Shown: piece after piece, positions 47,662-58,432 of the stretch
How the letters are laid out: the number at the start of each line of letters is the position of its first letter
How positions within the stretch are numbered: position 1 is the stretch's first letter
Assembly (NCBI RefSeq): GCF_042477335.2
Contig: NC_091255.1
Location: 19,136,501 to 19,200,500, forward strand
DNA from: Ovis canadensis
Lineage: Eukaryota; Chordata; Mammalia; Artiodactyla; Bovidae
Direction: 5' to 3'
DNA length: 64,000 nt
Made by a program: the position numbers and the translations under genes
Notes under the pieces: generated by a model
The model's database searches: none
What the model was told of the DNA's origin: nothing
What the model saw: only the letters and a program-made list of their open reading frames with translations

Positions 47662-47868
47662 TATTTCCTTGTAGCTCAGATGGTTAAGAATCTGCCTGCA
47701 ATCAGGAAACCCGGGTTTGATCCCTGGGTTGGGAAGGTCCCCTGGAGAAGGAAATGGCAACCCACTCCAGTATTCTTGCTTGGAGAATCCCATGGACGGA
47801 GGAGCCTGGAGGGCCACAGTCTGTGGGGTCTCAAAGAGTTGGATACAACTGAGCAATTAGCAGTAGTA
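47662..47868 (+). mobile_element. Bov-tA SINE
   Basis: TTTCCTTGTAGCTCAGATGG head through GGATACAACTGAGCAATTAG tail. 'AGTATTTCCTTG' lies at 47660-47671 and 47876-47887 as a possible TSD overlapping the head. Confidence 0.9.
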
Positions 47869-48169
47869 ATATATTAGTATTTCCTTGGTGATAATTTTAT
47901 CAACCTAGTGACAGTTTGGTGAAAGCTCTCACCCCTTTTACTGAAAAGAATACACTTTGAAGTATATTACCTTATAATTACCTTCTTCCACACCAGCTAA
48001 ATACCGATCAGTAATTTAAAAACAGTATTTGAAAAAAAAAACACTATTTGATCAAAATCAATTTCTACTCTGAAATTCTAAGATGTAAAAGAAAGACAAT
48101 TTTCTGATGCCCAATTTAAGAAAAGCAAACAAAGTAAACACTTGCTTATTTACTTTTTGCACTTAAGCA

Positions 48170-48739
48170 TGATATACATTTATTAACAAAATCCTGACAT
48201 TTATTTTATTTTATTTTATTTTTGACATTTATTTTTAAATAGCTGCTTACAGCGGAAAATCTTACCCTGTTATAGAACATATTCAAAAAGAGATGTTCAC
48301 ATCATAGCATTTGACAACAGCTCCCTCTTGTGGTCCAAAACATTCACTTCAAAGTTGAATATATTTAAATATAGAACTGCAATTTCTTGACTTAAAATTG
48401 TGCCATGAAAGTTTAGCTCATATTTACTGAATGCTTTTTGGAATAAAGAGGGAAGTTTCCTTTTCTGATAGTTTCAAAGTTGTAACATCTCAGCCAAGTG
48501 TTCCCAAAGTTCTTTAAAGAAGCACCAATTTTTTTTTTTTTTCTTACAAAGGAAAATACAAAGTAGATGTTTTCATTGAAAACATGAAAGGTTTTCCTCC
48601 TTCTCTGAGGCTATAGCATGAAGAAGGAACCAGCATTCGACTCTGTAGCATCAGCAGACTGTAATTTTAAAACCTTAGCAGTACTGCAAGTATTTTAGTC
48701 CAAAATTGACTTAAGGTAATTTTTCCTCTTGGTTCAAAA
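48170..48739 (-). other. TUBD1: TUBD1 3' UTR (proposed)
   Basis: Unique sequence downstream of the TUBD1 stop on the minus strand. AATAAA words (read on minus) occur at 48205-48200 and 48184-48179, about 540-560 nt past the stop. A TTTTA pentamer run lies at about 48200-48222. The end is inferred. Confidence 0.5.
48179..48184 (-). terminator. Candidate TUBD1 polyadenylation signal
   Basis: AATAAA on the minus strand (tttatt on plus), about 555 nt past the stop. A second copy is at 48200-48205 inside the TTTTA repeat. Which is used cannot be told. Confidence 0.4.
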
Positions 48740-48842
48740 TCAGAGGTTGCAGTAACTAGCGATAACCTGTTCTAACAACGTGAAACTGTCCAAAAAATCC
48801 TCTTCTTCGATTCCAAATTTTGTGTACTGATGAAGGTAGGCT
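48740..48842 (-). CDS. TUBD1: TUBD1 terminal coding exon and stop
   Basis: Acceptor tttcaccag at 48851-48843. It completes an Arg codon and then encodes [20 protein letters not shown] and the 13 residues after it (ending ASYCNL), then TGA (48742-48740). This is the acidic C-terminal helix of delta-tubulin ([18 protein letters not shown]). The whole set of four exons gives about 197 residues to the C-terminus, in agreement with the family length. Confidence 0.96.
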
Positions 48843-49059
48843 CTGGTGAAAGAAACAGAAAATACAAAATAAAAACCTCAGGCAACTGAATAATTCAGAA
48901 TCAAATAATAGCTCTTTTGTAGCTCATGAACATCTGAACATGGCAAACTCTCTTAAAAGTCTTCTCTTTGCTTCTATGTTTACTCCAAAAGGTAGCAAGC
49001 TTTCAAAGTTTATTTCAAGCTCCGTCAATTCAAGACAGTGACAATAAAAGGCACATTGG

Positions 49060-49412
49060 AGGGGAATTCCCTGGTGGTCCAGTGGTTAGGGGACCCTCCC
49101 AGGTGACTCAATGGTAAAGAGTCCGCCGGTCAACGCAGGAGACGCAAGAGGCATGAGTTGGATCCCTAGGTTGGGAACATCCCCTGGAGGAGGAAATAGC
49201 AACCTGCTCCAGTATTCTTGTCAGGAAAATCCCATGGACAGAGGAGCCTGGTGGGCTACAGTCCCTGGGGTCATGAAGAACTGGACAGGACTGAGCGTGG
49301 ATGCACGCCTGCCGATGGTTAGGACTCGGAGCTTTCACAGGGTTTCATCCCTGGCTGGGGAACTATTATTAAGAAACCAGCAAGCTGCTAGGCGTGTCCA
49401 AAAAAAAAAGCA
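49060..49412 (+). mobile_element. CHR-type SINE split by a Bov-tA
   Basis: The CHR head GGGGAATTCCCTGGTGGTCC is interrupted after 49090 and resumes at 49316 (tggttaggactcggagcttt, catccctggctggggaact), ending in an A run. The host copy is older than the Bov-tA inside it. Confidence 0.85.
49091..49315 (+). mobile_element. Bov-tA SINE nested in a CHR SINE
   Basis: Head CCTCCCAGGTGACTCAATGG, body CATCCCCTGGAGGAGGAAAT, tail ctggacaggactgagcgtgg. TGGTTAGG at 49083-49090 and 49316-49323 is the TSD. Confidence 0.88.
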
Positions 49413-50054
49413 CACAGGGAAAAAAAAGTGTGTTCAGATTTGGCTGTCTACCCAGCGCATATTCAACACCCTAGAGGAGATGACTGGGTTCAGTAAAACC
49501 TCTTGAGAAGTGCCTGGGAAGTCTTATCTAAGGTGTGAAACTGCAGAAACACACAGGTCCGGTTCTAGGAATGAAATGAAGCCTCCCGAGTGTTTTTCAG
49601 ACAACACTTAACTTGCACTTAGGCCAGATGATCCTGTTAATAGCCCCAGCCCCTCAAAATGTTCTGTAGAAGGAGAAATCATATTAGAATATCAAGGGCG
49701 GACATGAATTCTATTAGTGAAAACAGCTGCTAGCATTTAATGGCGGTGGGATGGGAACTAGGCCAGAACTAAACAGAAAGCGCGCAGTCCTGAGGAGGGG
49801 GGTTCTGGGAATGGCCAGGTACAGGAGGGGAGACCCCTGGGAATCCTGGCTAATCCAAGTACAGGCTTATCCAGTCATCTAGGAGTTCTGCTGCCACATT
49901 AAGTAACTGTGGCAGAGGACAGGGAGCCCGCTAACGCAATTCTTCACATCAGGCAGACATTTCATAGTATCAGGTGGAGCTGAACTTGCCATATCCTTCT
50001 TACTGAGCAAATCAGGATCTCGTCCATTCTCAAGGATCCAATTTTGGAAAATTA

Positions 50055-50218
50055 CTATGGAACAGTTCTTGAGCATTTACTGGTCAGGCACTGGCCTAGG
50101 TGTTTTCCCACATTATTATCTCATTTTAACCTTCACCACATATATCCTCTCTTTTGGATCCATCATACAGGAAAGGAAGCCAGAAGTAACGTGTTCAAAG
50201 TTTCATACGTACAAAGCG
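50055..50218 (-). repeat. MIR SINE
   Basis: ttgagcatttactggtcagg, cactggcctaggtgttttcc, tctcattttaaccttcacc: antisense MIR. Abuts the MLT1 LTR. Confidence 0.65.
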
Positions 50219-50227
50219 CTCACTCCA

Positions 50228-50566
50228 TGGCAGTCTGAATGTGTTCCCCCCAGATTTACACGGTGAAACCCTAACTCTCAAGGTCCTGACATCAGGAGGT
50301 AAGGCCTTCGGGACTGAGATTCGGTCACCACAGTGGAGCCCTCGTGAGTGCAGTGACAGGCCCACGAGAGCTCCTTCGCCTCTGCCGCCAGCTCAGGACA
50401 CAGCAAGAAGACGCCACCTATAAACCACGAAATGAGCCTTCACTGGACGTCGCATCTGCTGGGACCTTACTCTTGGAATTCCCAGCCTTCAGAAATAAAC
50501 TTCTGTGGTTTATAAGCCACCCACTTTATGCTATTTTTGTTATAGCAGCCCAAACAGGCTAAGACA
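50228..50566 (+). mobile_element. MLT1-type MaLR solo LTR
   Basis: About 340 bp: ctgaatgtgttccccccag, catcaggaggtaaggcct, tgagccttcactgga, a polyadenylation word agaaataaacttctgtggtt, and the end gcagcccaaacaggctaaga. An old mammalian ERVL-MaLR LTR in a TUBD1 intron. No internal retroviral genes. Confidence 0.82.
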
Positions 50567-50634
50567 CTCCAGAACCTGCCTAGCAGTTATCTGCCTCATG
50601 TTAGGAAAGGTTTGTAGACTTCTTTTGTACTTAC

Positions 50635-50818
50635 CTTGAAGCAAACATATTCCATGCTTTGCCCACAATCCTATCAAGTGGTTTTACTAAGGACTGGCTA
50701 TTGCTGACCAAGGCTGCAGACCTCTCATATTTCCTAAAGGCTCGCTGGGTTTTCCACACATTGAAAGCGTGCACAGGCTCTAACCAGGAAGTATAGAGAG
50801 CTGGATCTTTAAATGCTC
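50635..50818 (-). CDS. TUBD1: TUBD1 coding exon (second from last)
   Basis: 184 bp, acceptor actctag, donor gtaagt. It starts by completing the split Gly (G-GA) and ends with AG, completed to AGA (Arg) by the last exon. It encodes [20 protein letters not shown] through [15 protein letters not shown]. Compared with recalled human delta-tubulin ([18 protein letters not shown]), the match is clear with scattered substitutions. No stops. Confidence 0.95.
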
Positions 50819-50899
50819 CTAGAGTAAAACAACAAGCCATTGTTTATATCACAAATCATTAATTTTGGCAACAAATTAATAAACACTTTCTTTTCCATT

Positions 50900-51400
50900 T
50901 CACCAGAAGTCTTTTGTATTGCCTTTTAAAACTAGCTTTATATTGCTTTTGGATAAATGATCCATGTTCATCATTATTAAAAAAATTCACACCATTCAGA
51001 GAAGTATTAAGAAGAAAATTTAAGTCAACTCAACAGTTGAAATGTCACCACCCAGAAATAATGACTATGAACAGTCTGCTGACCCTCTCTTATACTGGAA
51101 TTTTACACGCATGCTCTTATGTGATTTGTATTTTCCATCCACCAATACGTTGTGAACCTCTTTTCCATGTCAATAAATATCACCCATATTTTTAAAAGCT
51201 TCTATGAACATATCATTTACTTAACACATTTCCTACTGCTGGGCATTTTGTTGTTCCCACATTTCTATCAGTGTGAAAGATACTGCAACGAATATCTTTG
51301 AAAGAACACCTCTATGTACCTGCATCATTTCCTGTGGGCAAATTTTTAAAAGTTAGATTACTTTACATGTCCTTTTATTAACTGTCTTATTTTAAAATCT
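50900..51400 (+). repeat. Old repeat-like DNA, family not assigned
   Basis: tccatgttcatcattattaa, tccatgtcaataaatatcac, ttctatgaacatatcattta have the look of an old LINE/DNA-element 3' region. The 93-aa frame at 50914-51195 is not supported as a gene. Confidence 0.3.
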
Positions 51401-51488
51401 AAAATGAAGAATAGGAAGAAAGTACCGCATCTGATCAACTTGATATGATCTCTTAATTATTACTACTCTTTTATTTAAGGGTGTTACA

Positions 51489-51702
51489 GGGGCTTTCCTC
51501 ATGGCTCAGTGGTAAAGACTTTGCCTCCCAGTGGAGGAGACGTAGGAGACACCGGTAGGATCCCTGGGTTGGGAAGATCTCCTAGAGAAGGGAATGGCAA
51601 CCCACTGCAACATTCTTGCCTGGGACATCCCAGGGATAGAGGAGCCTGGTGGGCTACAGTCTATGGGATCTCAAAAAGTCAGACACAACGGGGGCACCAA
51701 AC
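51489..51702 (+). mobile_element. Bov-tA SINE
   Basis: GGGGCTTTCCTCATGGCTCA head through GTCAGACACAACGGGGGCAC tail. Confidence 0.92.
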
Positions 51703-52075
51703 AACACAGGGACGAGACTGACTCTCTTTATGTCACAGCTGCCACCGTGCCGCACCAAGCCACACTCAGCCGTGTGTGACTCAGTCGAAGGGGCATAAAC
51801 ACAAGCGTGGGGTGTGACCCGTGCAGGACCAGGCCTGCCCTGCTTTGCTTATGCCTACGTGATCTGATGGCTGAAGCGCTAACAGATGTCTCTGACTAAG
51901 CCTGAAGCCACAGGTGAGGATGACAGAGCAACCAGACTCAGGAAGAAAGAATTAAAACTTGTCTCTTACTTACACCACTTCCATTTTGGTGTCTGGTCAC
52001 ATACCGGTACAGGGGTTGCATTTTGCTACTAAAACAGAGTTTTTCTTTTCCCTTTCTTTAAAAGAATAAATTTGG

Positions 52076-52298
52076 GGGGTTGGCACTGACATATAACTGC
52101 TGAGAACTACTGTAGCACAGAGAACTCTCCTCGGTGCTCTGTGGTGACCCAAATGGGAAGGAAATCCAAAAAGGGGGTAAGCATGTATAGCTGATTCACG
52201 TTCCTGTACACCTGAAACTAACACAACATTGTAAAGAAACTATACTCCAATAAAAATTAATTTAAAAAAATTCCAAGAGATACAGGAGAAAAAAAAAA
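52076..52298 (+). mobile_element. L1 LINE 3'-end insertion with 15-bp TSD
   Basis: About 220 bp of the ruminant L1 3' UTR: gtagcacagagaactctcct, tgtacacctgaaactaacac, actatactccaataaaaatt, then an A run. AAAGAATAAATTTGG is exact at 52061-52075 and 52299-52313. It lies 190 bp downstream of a TUBD1 exon donor in the intron. Confidence 0.9.
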
Positions 52299-52329
52299 AA
52301 AGAATAAATTTGGCGGGGGGGCGGAATTT

Positions 52330-52425
52330 GGGTTCAGTGTTTAGGGCTGTGAGCTCTCACTGCTAAGGGTGTGGGTTCGATCCATAGCCAGGGAACTCAA
52401 GATCGCACAAGGCACATGATGAGGC
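52330..52425 (+). mobile_element. CHR-type tRNA SINE, short
   Basis: tttagggctgtgagctctca, B-box part GTGTGGGTTCGATCCATAGC, cagggaactcaagatcgcac. Partial; ends about 60 bp before the TUBD1 exon at 52486. Confidence 0.8.
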
Positions 52426-52485
52426 CATCTGTACCATGAACATCGGCAAAATGTGCATCTTAATTTTCACCTTAACTTTGCTCAC

Positions 52486-52626
52486 CCACATCCGCACTGT
52501 GCGCGTCTTTCCCACGAAGGATGACCAAGTTAGCAATGGAAGTGTTAAAATGAATCTCTCTGTTGACAGACATTTTACCAAGAGGAGGAAGTCCTGATAA
52601 AGGTGGCCGAACCTGCCAATCAATAC
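52486..52626 (-). CDS. TUBD1: TUBD1 coding exon (third from last)
   Basis: 141 bp, acceptor ttttggtag, donor gtgagc, phase 1 at both ends. It encodes 46 whole residues from IDWQVRPPLSGLPPLG to ILRGKDAHSADV. It contains the C-terminal tubulin-domain strand FNTSIANLVILRGKD, which is nearly invariant in delta-tubulin. The N-terminal part differs at several positions from the human sequence I recall (WQVRPP against RHVWPP), so this loop is variable. Confidence 0.94.
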
Positions 52627-52889
52627 CTACCAAAAGTAAAAAAAAAAAAAGAGATTTTACAAATGGCCTTGAACAAGAACAGAAAAATGTAAGATGATAT
52701 ATGTATTTTATAGAAATTTCCATTTGATAAGTACAAGTTGGGGGGGGCAGCATTCTGCTAAAAAGTTACACATTCTTATCTGGTTGACCTAAGGTTATTC
52801 AAACTATTCAATTCTGAGGCAGGCATGAAATAATTCTTCACTGAATATTAAAGGATGGCAGTAGGCACAAAGGATGGAATTCTACACTG

Positions 52890-53820
52890 CAATAAAAAGA
52901 AACTGACTATGGATATGCAAAAAGACACGGACAGATCTCAGAGGCAGGAAGCAAGTTTGACTGAAAAGGTTACATACTGTGAGTCTATTTATAGGACTTT
53001 CCTGGGCTCCAAAATCACTGCAGATGGTAACTGCAGCCATGAAATTAAAAGACTCTTGCTTCTTGGAAGAAAAGCTATGACCAACCTAGACAGCATATTA
53101 AAAAGCAGAGACATTACTTTGCCAACAAAGGTCCATATACTCTTAAGCTATGGTTTTTCCAGTAGTCATGTATGGATGTGAGAGTTGGACTGTAAAGAAA
53201 GCTGAGCACCGAAGAATTGATGCTTTTGAACTGTGGTGCTGGAGAAGACTCTTGAGAGTCCCTTGGACTACAAGGAGATTCAACCAGTCCATCCTAAAGG
53301 AAATCAGTCCTGAATATTCATTGGAAGGACTGATGCTGAAGCTGAAACTCCAATACTTTGGCCACCTGATGCAACGAACTGACTCATTGGAAAAGACCCT
53401 GATGCTGGGAAAGATTGAAGGCAGGAAGAGAAGGGGACAGCAGAGGATGAGATGGTTGGATGGCATACTCACTCGATGGACATGAGTTTGAGTAAGCTCC
53501 GGGAGTTGGTGATGGACAGGGAAGCCTGGCATGCTGCAATCCATGGGGTCGCAAAGAGTCGGACATGACTGAGAGACTGAACTGAACTAATAGGACTGTC
53601 TAGAAAAGGCAAAATCATAGGAATAAAATTCAGATCAATAGTCACTAGGGGCTTGGGGTGGAGAAAAGAGACTGTCTACAAAGGGGTGTGAGGAGACTTT
53701 TTGGAGCGTGGAACTACTGTCTCAATTGTGGTGGTGGTTACATGGTAGTAAGTGTGTCAAAACTCATGGAACTATCCACCTAGAAAGAGTGAACTTCATT
53801 CTACATGTCTCTGTGAATAA
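52890..53820 (+). repeat. Old L1M-type 3' end, interrupted by BovB
   Basis: Left part (ggttacatactgtgagtcta tttataggact) and right part (gtctagaaaaggcaaaatca, ggtggttacatggtagtaag, aaaactcatggaactatcca) are the two halves of one old L1 3' region. BovB at 53003-53589 separates them. Confidence 0.6.
53003..53589 (+). mobile_element. BovB LINE, 3' fragment
   Basis: RT 3' part to tail: GGGCTCCAAAATCACTGCAG, GTATGGATGTGAGAGTTGGA, GGTGCTGGAGAAGACTCTTG, ending gactgaactgaact. The 111-codon frame at 53150-53485 is its relic. ATAGGACT at 52991-52998 and 53590-53597 is the TSD. Confidence 0.93.
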
Positions 53821-54059
53821 ACAAGCAAAATAGATACAAAAATGTTAAGGGATGTAGAAACACCAAGCAAAAATAGGATTGAAAATTGACTAGTCAAAGG
53901 GAAATATTAAGAAAATACTCTTAAATTATACATAAGATAGGGGAAAATTTCAGCGTGTAATAACAGTTCGATTTTCAGCAAAAGAAATTTCAGAACAAAT
54001 AAAAAATATACTGGCATACTGAAATCATTGATAATAATAAGACAAACAGGCCAACTTAA

Positions 54060-54212
54060 AAATCTGGAGAGATGTTTGAACAAACATTTCACCACAGAAG
54101 ATAAACAAATAGCTAATAACCACATGAAAAGATGCTCAACATCACTGTCATGAGGAAAATGCAAATTGAAACCACAAGGAGACACAACTTCACAGCATCT
54201 AGTATGGCTAAG
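54060..54212 (+). mobile_element. L1 ORF2 3'-end fragment
   Basis: acatttcaccacagaagata, ccacatgaaaagatgctcaa, atgcaaattgaaaccacaag: an L1 ORF2 C-terminal region in sense orientation, old. Confidence 0.75.
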
Positions 54213-54480
54213 TCACTGGCTCTTAAACTGGCTTTGCAACCATGTGAGGCACATCTCCCTTTGACTCCTGCTCAAGGAATGTTGCTAAACTTGTCTGTTT
54301 ATCATGACGACTGCCTCTTTCCTATCCTAGCAGGAAACTAAAGGTTTGCTTTCTGGAGAGGACAGGATTGAGTGTCTCTAGTCTGAAGAACACTAGGCAG
54401 AGCTAAGGGCATGGTGCACACCAAAACTAGAGAGATCAGGTGTAAAAAAAAAACAAGAGAGATCAACGGAAGTCCAGGAT

Positions 54481-54507
54481 AACCATGCCCCCCCCCCCCA
54501 CCCAAGA
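54481..54507 (+). repeat. Poly-C tract
   Basis: Run of about 12 C followed by ACCC; G-rich on the minus (TUBD1 sense) strand, inside the largest TUBD1 intron seen. Confidence 0.85.
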
Positions 54508-54752
54508 CGACTAGGGCTTTGTCTAAACCCTCTGGACAGAAAATCTAACACAGCAGACAGGCAAACAGAATATCCAGCATGACAGACATACACGGGCTAG
54601 AGGGGGCGGAAAACACTAGACTGAAGCAGATCAGAAGGCTCTGGTGAAGGTTTCTCTAGGAAGATGAAACTGACAGAATACTTGAATACAGGCAGACCTT
54701 GGAGATTTTTCGTGCTTGGTTCCAACCACCACAATAAAGTCAATTATCCCAA

Positions 54753-55300
54753 ATTAAAAGACACTTGCTCCTTGGAAGATAAACTACGGCGAACTAGACA
54801 GTGTATTAAAAAGCAGAGACATTACTTTGCCGACAAAGGTCCATATAGTCTAAGCTATCGTTTGTCCAGCAGTCATGTATGAATGTGACATTTGGACCAT
54901 AAAGAAGACTGAGCGCCAAAGAACTGATGCTTTTGAACTGTGATGTCGGAGAAGACTGTTGAGAGTCCCCTGGAGACTTCTCCCCTGCAAGAAGATCAAA
55001 CCAGTCAATCCTAAAGGAAATCAGTCCTGACTATTCATTGGAAGGACTGATGCTGGAGCTGAAGTTCCAATACTTTGGCCACCTGCTGTGAAGAACTGAC
55101 TCTTTGGAAAAGACCCTGATGCTGGGAAAGATTGAAGGCAGGAGAAGGGGACGATAGAGGATGAGATGGTTGGATGGTATCACCGACTCAATAGACATGA
55201 ACTTGAGCAAGCTCTGGGAGACGGTGAAGGACAGGAGAGCCTGGTGTGCTGCAGCCCATGGGGTCGAAAGTGTCAGACACGACTGAGAGACTGAACAACA
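54753..55300 (+). mobile_element. BovB LINE inserted in a Tigger element
   Basis: Diverged BovB 3' part: gacacttgctccttggaaga, agcagagacattactttgcc, caggagagcctggtgtgctg, tail ctgaacaaca. ATCCCAA at 54746-54752 and 55301-55307 is the TSD. Confidence 0.87.
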
Positions 55301-55536
55301 ATCCCAACAAAGCATGTCACATAAATATTTTTTCATTTCCCAGAGCATATAAAAGTTACATTTACACTATACTGTAATCTATCAATTCGGCAATAGCACT
55401 GTGTCTAAAAAAACAGCATACCAACCTTAATTGAAAAATGCTTTATTAGTGCTAAAAAATGCTAACCGTCATCTGAACTTTCAAGATATAATCCTTTTTT
55501 TAACTTGAAAGTTGTTTTGCAATAGTAACGTCAAAG

Positions 55537-55829
55537 GGACTGTCCTGGTGGTCCCGTGGTTGAGAGTCCACCTGCTGATCCTCGGTCCAGAAGGATCCCA
55601 CATGCTGCAAGGTAGCTAAGCCTGTGAGCTGCAACTCCTGAGCCCACACTGTAGAGCCCGTGCTCCGCAACAAGAGGAGACACCACAATGAGAAGCCCGG
55701 GCACCGCAACTAGGGAGTAGCCTCTGGCGCCACAACTAGAGAAAGCCTGTACGCAGTAGCACAGGTCCAACACAGCCAAAACAAAGAAATAGTTGTTTAA
55801 AAAAAAAAACACATGATGACGTTAAAAAA
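55537..55829 (+). mobile_element. CHR-type tRNA SINE inserted in a Tigger element
   Basis: Long CHR copy: GGGACTGTCCTGGTGGTCCC head, ctgtagagcccgtgctccgc, gagaagcccgggcaccgcaa, A-rich tail. TSD ATAGTAACGTCAAAG (55522-55536) against ATAGTAACATCAAAG (55830-55844) differs by one CpG decay. Confidence 0.9.
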
Positions 55830-56694
55830 TATAGTAACATCAAAGATTACACATCACCATAACAAACATAATAAGAAGAAAAAGGGGTGAAATACTGTGA
55901 GAATGGCCAAAACGTGCCACAGAGATGTGTAGTGAGTGAACGCCGCTAGAAAAATGGTGCCAACGAATCTGCTAGATGAAGGGTGGCCACAAACCTTCAA
56001 TCTGTCAAAGAACACAAAATCTGCAAAGTGCAATGAAGCAAGGTATGCCTGGCATCAGGAAAAAAAAAATTCAGACAAGTAGTGAAACAAGGCTGAATAA
56101 TTGACAGGTACATAGAAAAACTAAGCAAACAAGAAAACAAGGCAATCATTAACTCCAAAGAAAACAAAAAAAAAATTATACAGGAAGGGAAAAGTAATCA
56201 TAGGATGCTCTGCTGCTCAGCTGTGAACAGCATTTACTTGATCATGATAGTATAAAACGGAGTATCGCTTTAACCCGATGATGACACTTACGACCGTATC
56301 AGAAGGATGAGGAGACAGAGAGTATTTCAGGGCTTAGGGTCCAGAGTTAGAAAAAAGCTAAATCCTAACCCTCCATAGAGGGAAGTAAATAGGTAATAAA
56401 TAAATGAAAACTCTATAAAGGCAGTAAATAGATAAAAACAATAACAAACAACAGGAGAGTTTTGGGAGACAGTTACCTTTAACAAGGAGACAACAGAAGA
56501 AGGTTATGGACTAAGAATTTTTAACAACTAGCTTCACAGAATTAATTCACTATTTAGGTACATATAAAGTTATGGCGTATATGGTAGAAAACTGTGCAGC
56601 TACTGAAAAGAACAAGGCATGTCTAAATGAATGAATTGGAATAAAGGATAGAGAATACTACATTGAAAAATGCAGAACAAAAAAATTACATAGT

Positions 56695-56893
56695 GAAGGC
56701 TATGGTTTTTCCAGTGGTCATGTATGGATGTGAGAGCTGGACTATAAATGAGATGTCTGGATGGCATCACCGACTCGATGCACATGAGCTAGGGTGAAGT
56801 CCGGGAGTTGGTGATGGACAGGGAGGCCTGGCATGCTGCGATTTATGGGGTTGCAAAGAGCTGGACACGACTGAGCGACTGAACTGAACTGAA
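56695..56893 (+). mobile_element. BovB LINE, 3' fragment with internal deletion
   Basis: GAAGGCTATGGTTTTTCCAG jumps after gagctggactataaa to tgagatgtctggatggcatc, skipping about 250 bp found in other copies, then the normal tail. Confidence 0.88.
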
Positions 56894-56984
56894 TATGATG
56901 TTAGTTTTATTTTTTTTAAGTGTGTTTATATATATAGGCCCTTAGAACTCCGACTCTCATGTAAATATATTAATGCAAACTAGC

Positions 56985-57620
56985 AGAAAGGAAATAGATG
57001 GGGAAACAGTGGAAACAGTGGCCAACTTTACTTTCTGGGGCTCCAAAATCACTGCAGATGCTGACTGCAACCATGAAATTAAAAGACACTTACTCGTTGG
57101 AAGGAAAGTTATGACCAACCTAGATAGCATATTCAAAAGCAGAGACATTACTTTGCCAACAAAGGTCCGTCTAGTCAAGGCTATGGTTTTTCCAGTAGTC
57201 ATGTATGGATGTGAGAGTTGGACTGTGAAGAAGGCTGAGTGCCGAAGAATTGATGCGTTTGAACTGTGGTGTTGGAGAAGACTCTTGAGAGTCCCTTGGA
57301 CTGCAAGGAGATCCAACCAGTCCATTCTAAAGGAGATCAGTCCTGGGTGTTCTTTGGAAGGAATGATGCTAAAGCTGAAACTCCAATACTTTGGCCACCT
57401 CATGTGAAGTGTTGACTCACTGGAAAAGACCCTGATGCTGGGAGGGATTGGGGGCAGGAGGAGAAGGGGACGACAGAGGATGAGATGGCTGGATGGCATC
57501 ACCAACTCGATGGACATGAGTCTGAGTGAACTCCGGGAGTTGGTGATGGACAGGGAGGCCTGGCGTGCTTCGATTCATGGGGTTGCAAAGAGTCGGACAC
57601 AACTGAGTGACTGAACTGAA
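56985..57620 (+). mobile_element. BovB LINE, 3' fragment
   Basis: From the end of the RT domain (gatggggaaacagtggaaac) to the tail. A 144-codon frame at 56973-57407 remains open, and the antisense frame is a shadow. Less diverged than the copy at 54753. Confidence 0.93.
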
Positions 57621-57639
57621 TAAAATTTTTAAATACTGT

Positions 57640-57947
57640 AAGTAAAACTTTAAAGTCAGTAAAATTGTGATTTAGCTTGGTTCAGAGGGCCAAGCCAAAA
57701 GCTGTGGAAAATTCTTCCCAGGCCTTAACGGTTTAATCGAGAAACTGCCAGCATGTACCCGGATGATCCTTATGGACCAATGACGCCTGTGTTCCTTCCA
57801 CGTCCCTCTTTTGGAAAAGCAGTGTCTACCAGTTATCCTCCACCTGTTCCAGCATGGTCTGTAGGGAGTGGGGCGTGCTTAGAGAGCGATACGCAGGAAA
57901 TCTCACCCAAGAGACATAAATCCACACCTGGACCTGCTTTTAGATGA
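57640..57947 (+). other. Unique block with a 64-codon Pro-rich open frame
   Basis: Between two BovB copies, inside a TUBD1 intron. An ATG at 57753, preceded in frame by TAA at 57726, opens 64 codons starting MYPDDPYGPMTPVFLPRPSF and containing SYPPPVPAW and SPKRHKSTPGPAF. The composition looks protein-like, but the frame is not recognised. A piece of an old processed pseudogene is possible. Do not treat as a gene. Confidence 0.25.
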
Positions 57948-58432
57948 CAAGATTCTGAATATCAGGCTGATGGGCTAAAGGAATGTGCTAGTAGGCTGCC
58001 GTGCTAACTTTGGAGGGCCTGGGATGGGTTAAGTACATTCTGCAAGTGGGGGGACGTGATGCGTGAGGTGACAGAGGGCAGAGGGCGGCAGCCAGCTTCC
58101 AACATCAACTCCTGTGCTCCTCGCCCCTGGTGCTCAGGCTCTCGTGTGGTCTTCTCCCCATGGGAAAGGGCTGACCTTAATAACCAAAAGGATGATGCGA
58201 AGTGATGGCATGTGACTTCCAAAGCTAGGTCACAGGAGATACTAACTGCTGCCTTGCTCTTTCCTGGGCCACTCATCCTTCCTGTTCTGAGGACATGGAG
58301 AAAGATACATTGCTGAAGGCGATACTGATGGGGTCGATCTTCACACAGAGCATTCCGATAACGCATGAGGAGCTTTAAAACTATATCCTTCAACCTGGTT
58401 AGTGACATAAATACATTTATTCATACATTTAC

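Larger units (their letters stand above)
54689..56051 (+). mobile_element. Tigger-type (TcMar) DNA transposon, split twice
   Basis: Left end CAGGCAGACCTTGGAGATTT and right end gcaaggtatgcctg (reverse complement CAGGCATACCTTGC) are inverted termini, with TA just before the left one. Internal words catataaaagttacatttac, actatactgtaatctatca and tgctttattagtgctaaaa are typical. Carries a BovB and a CHR SINE. Confidence 0.8.
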
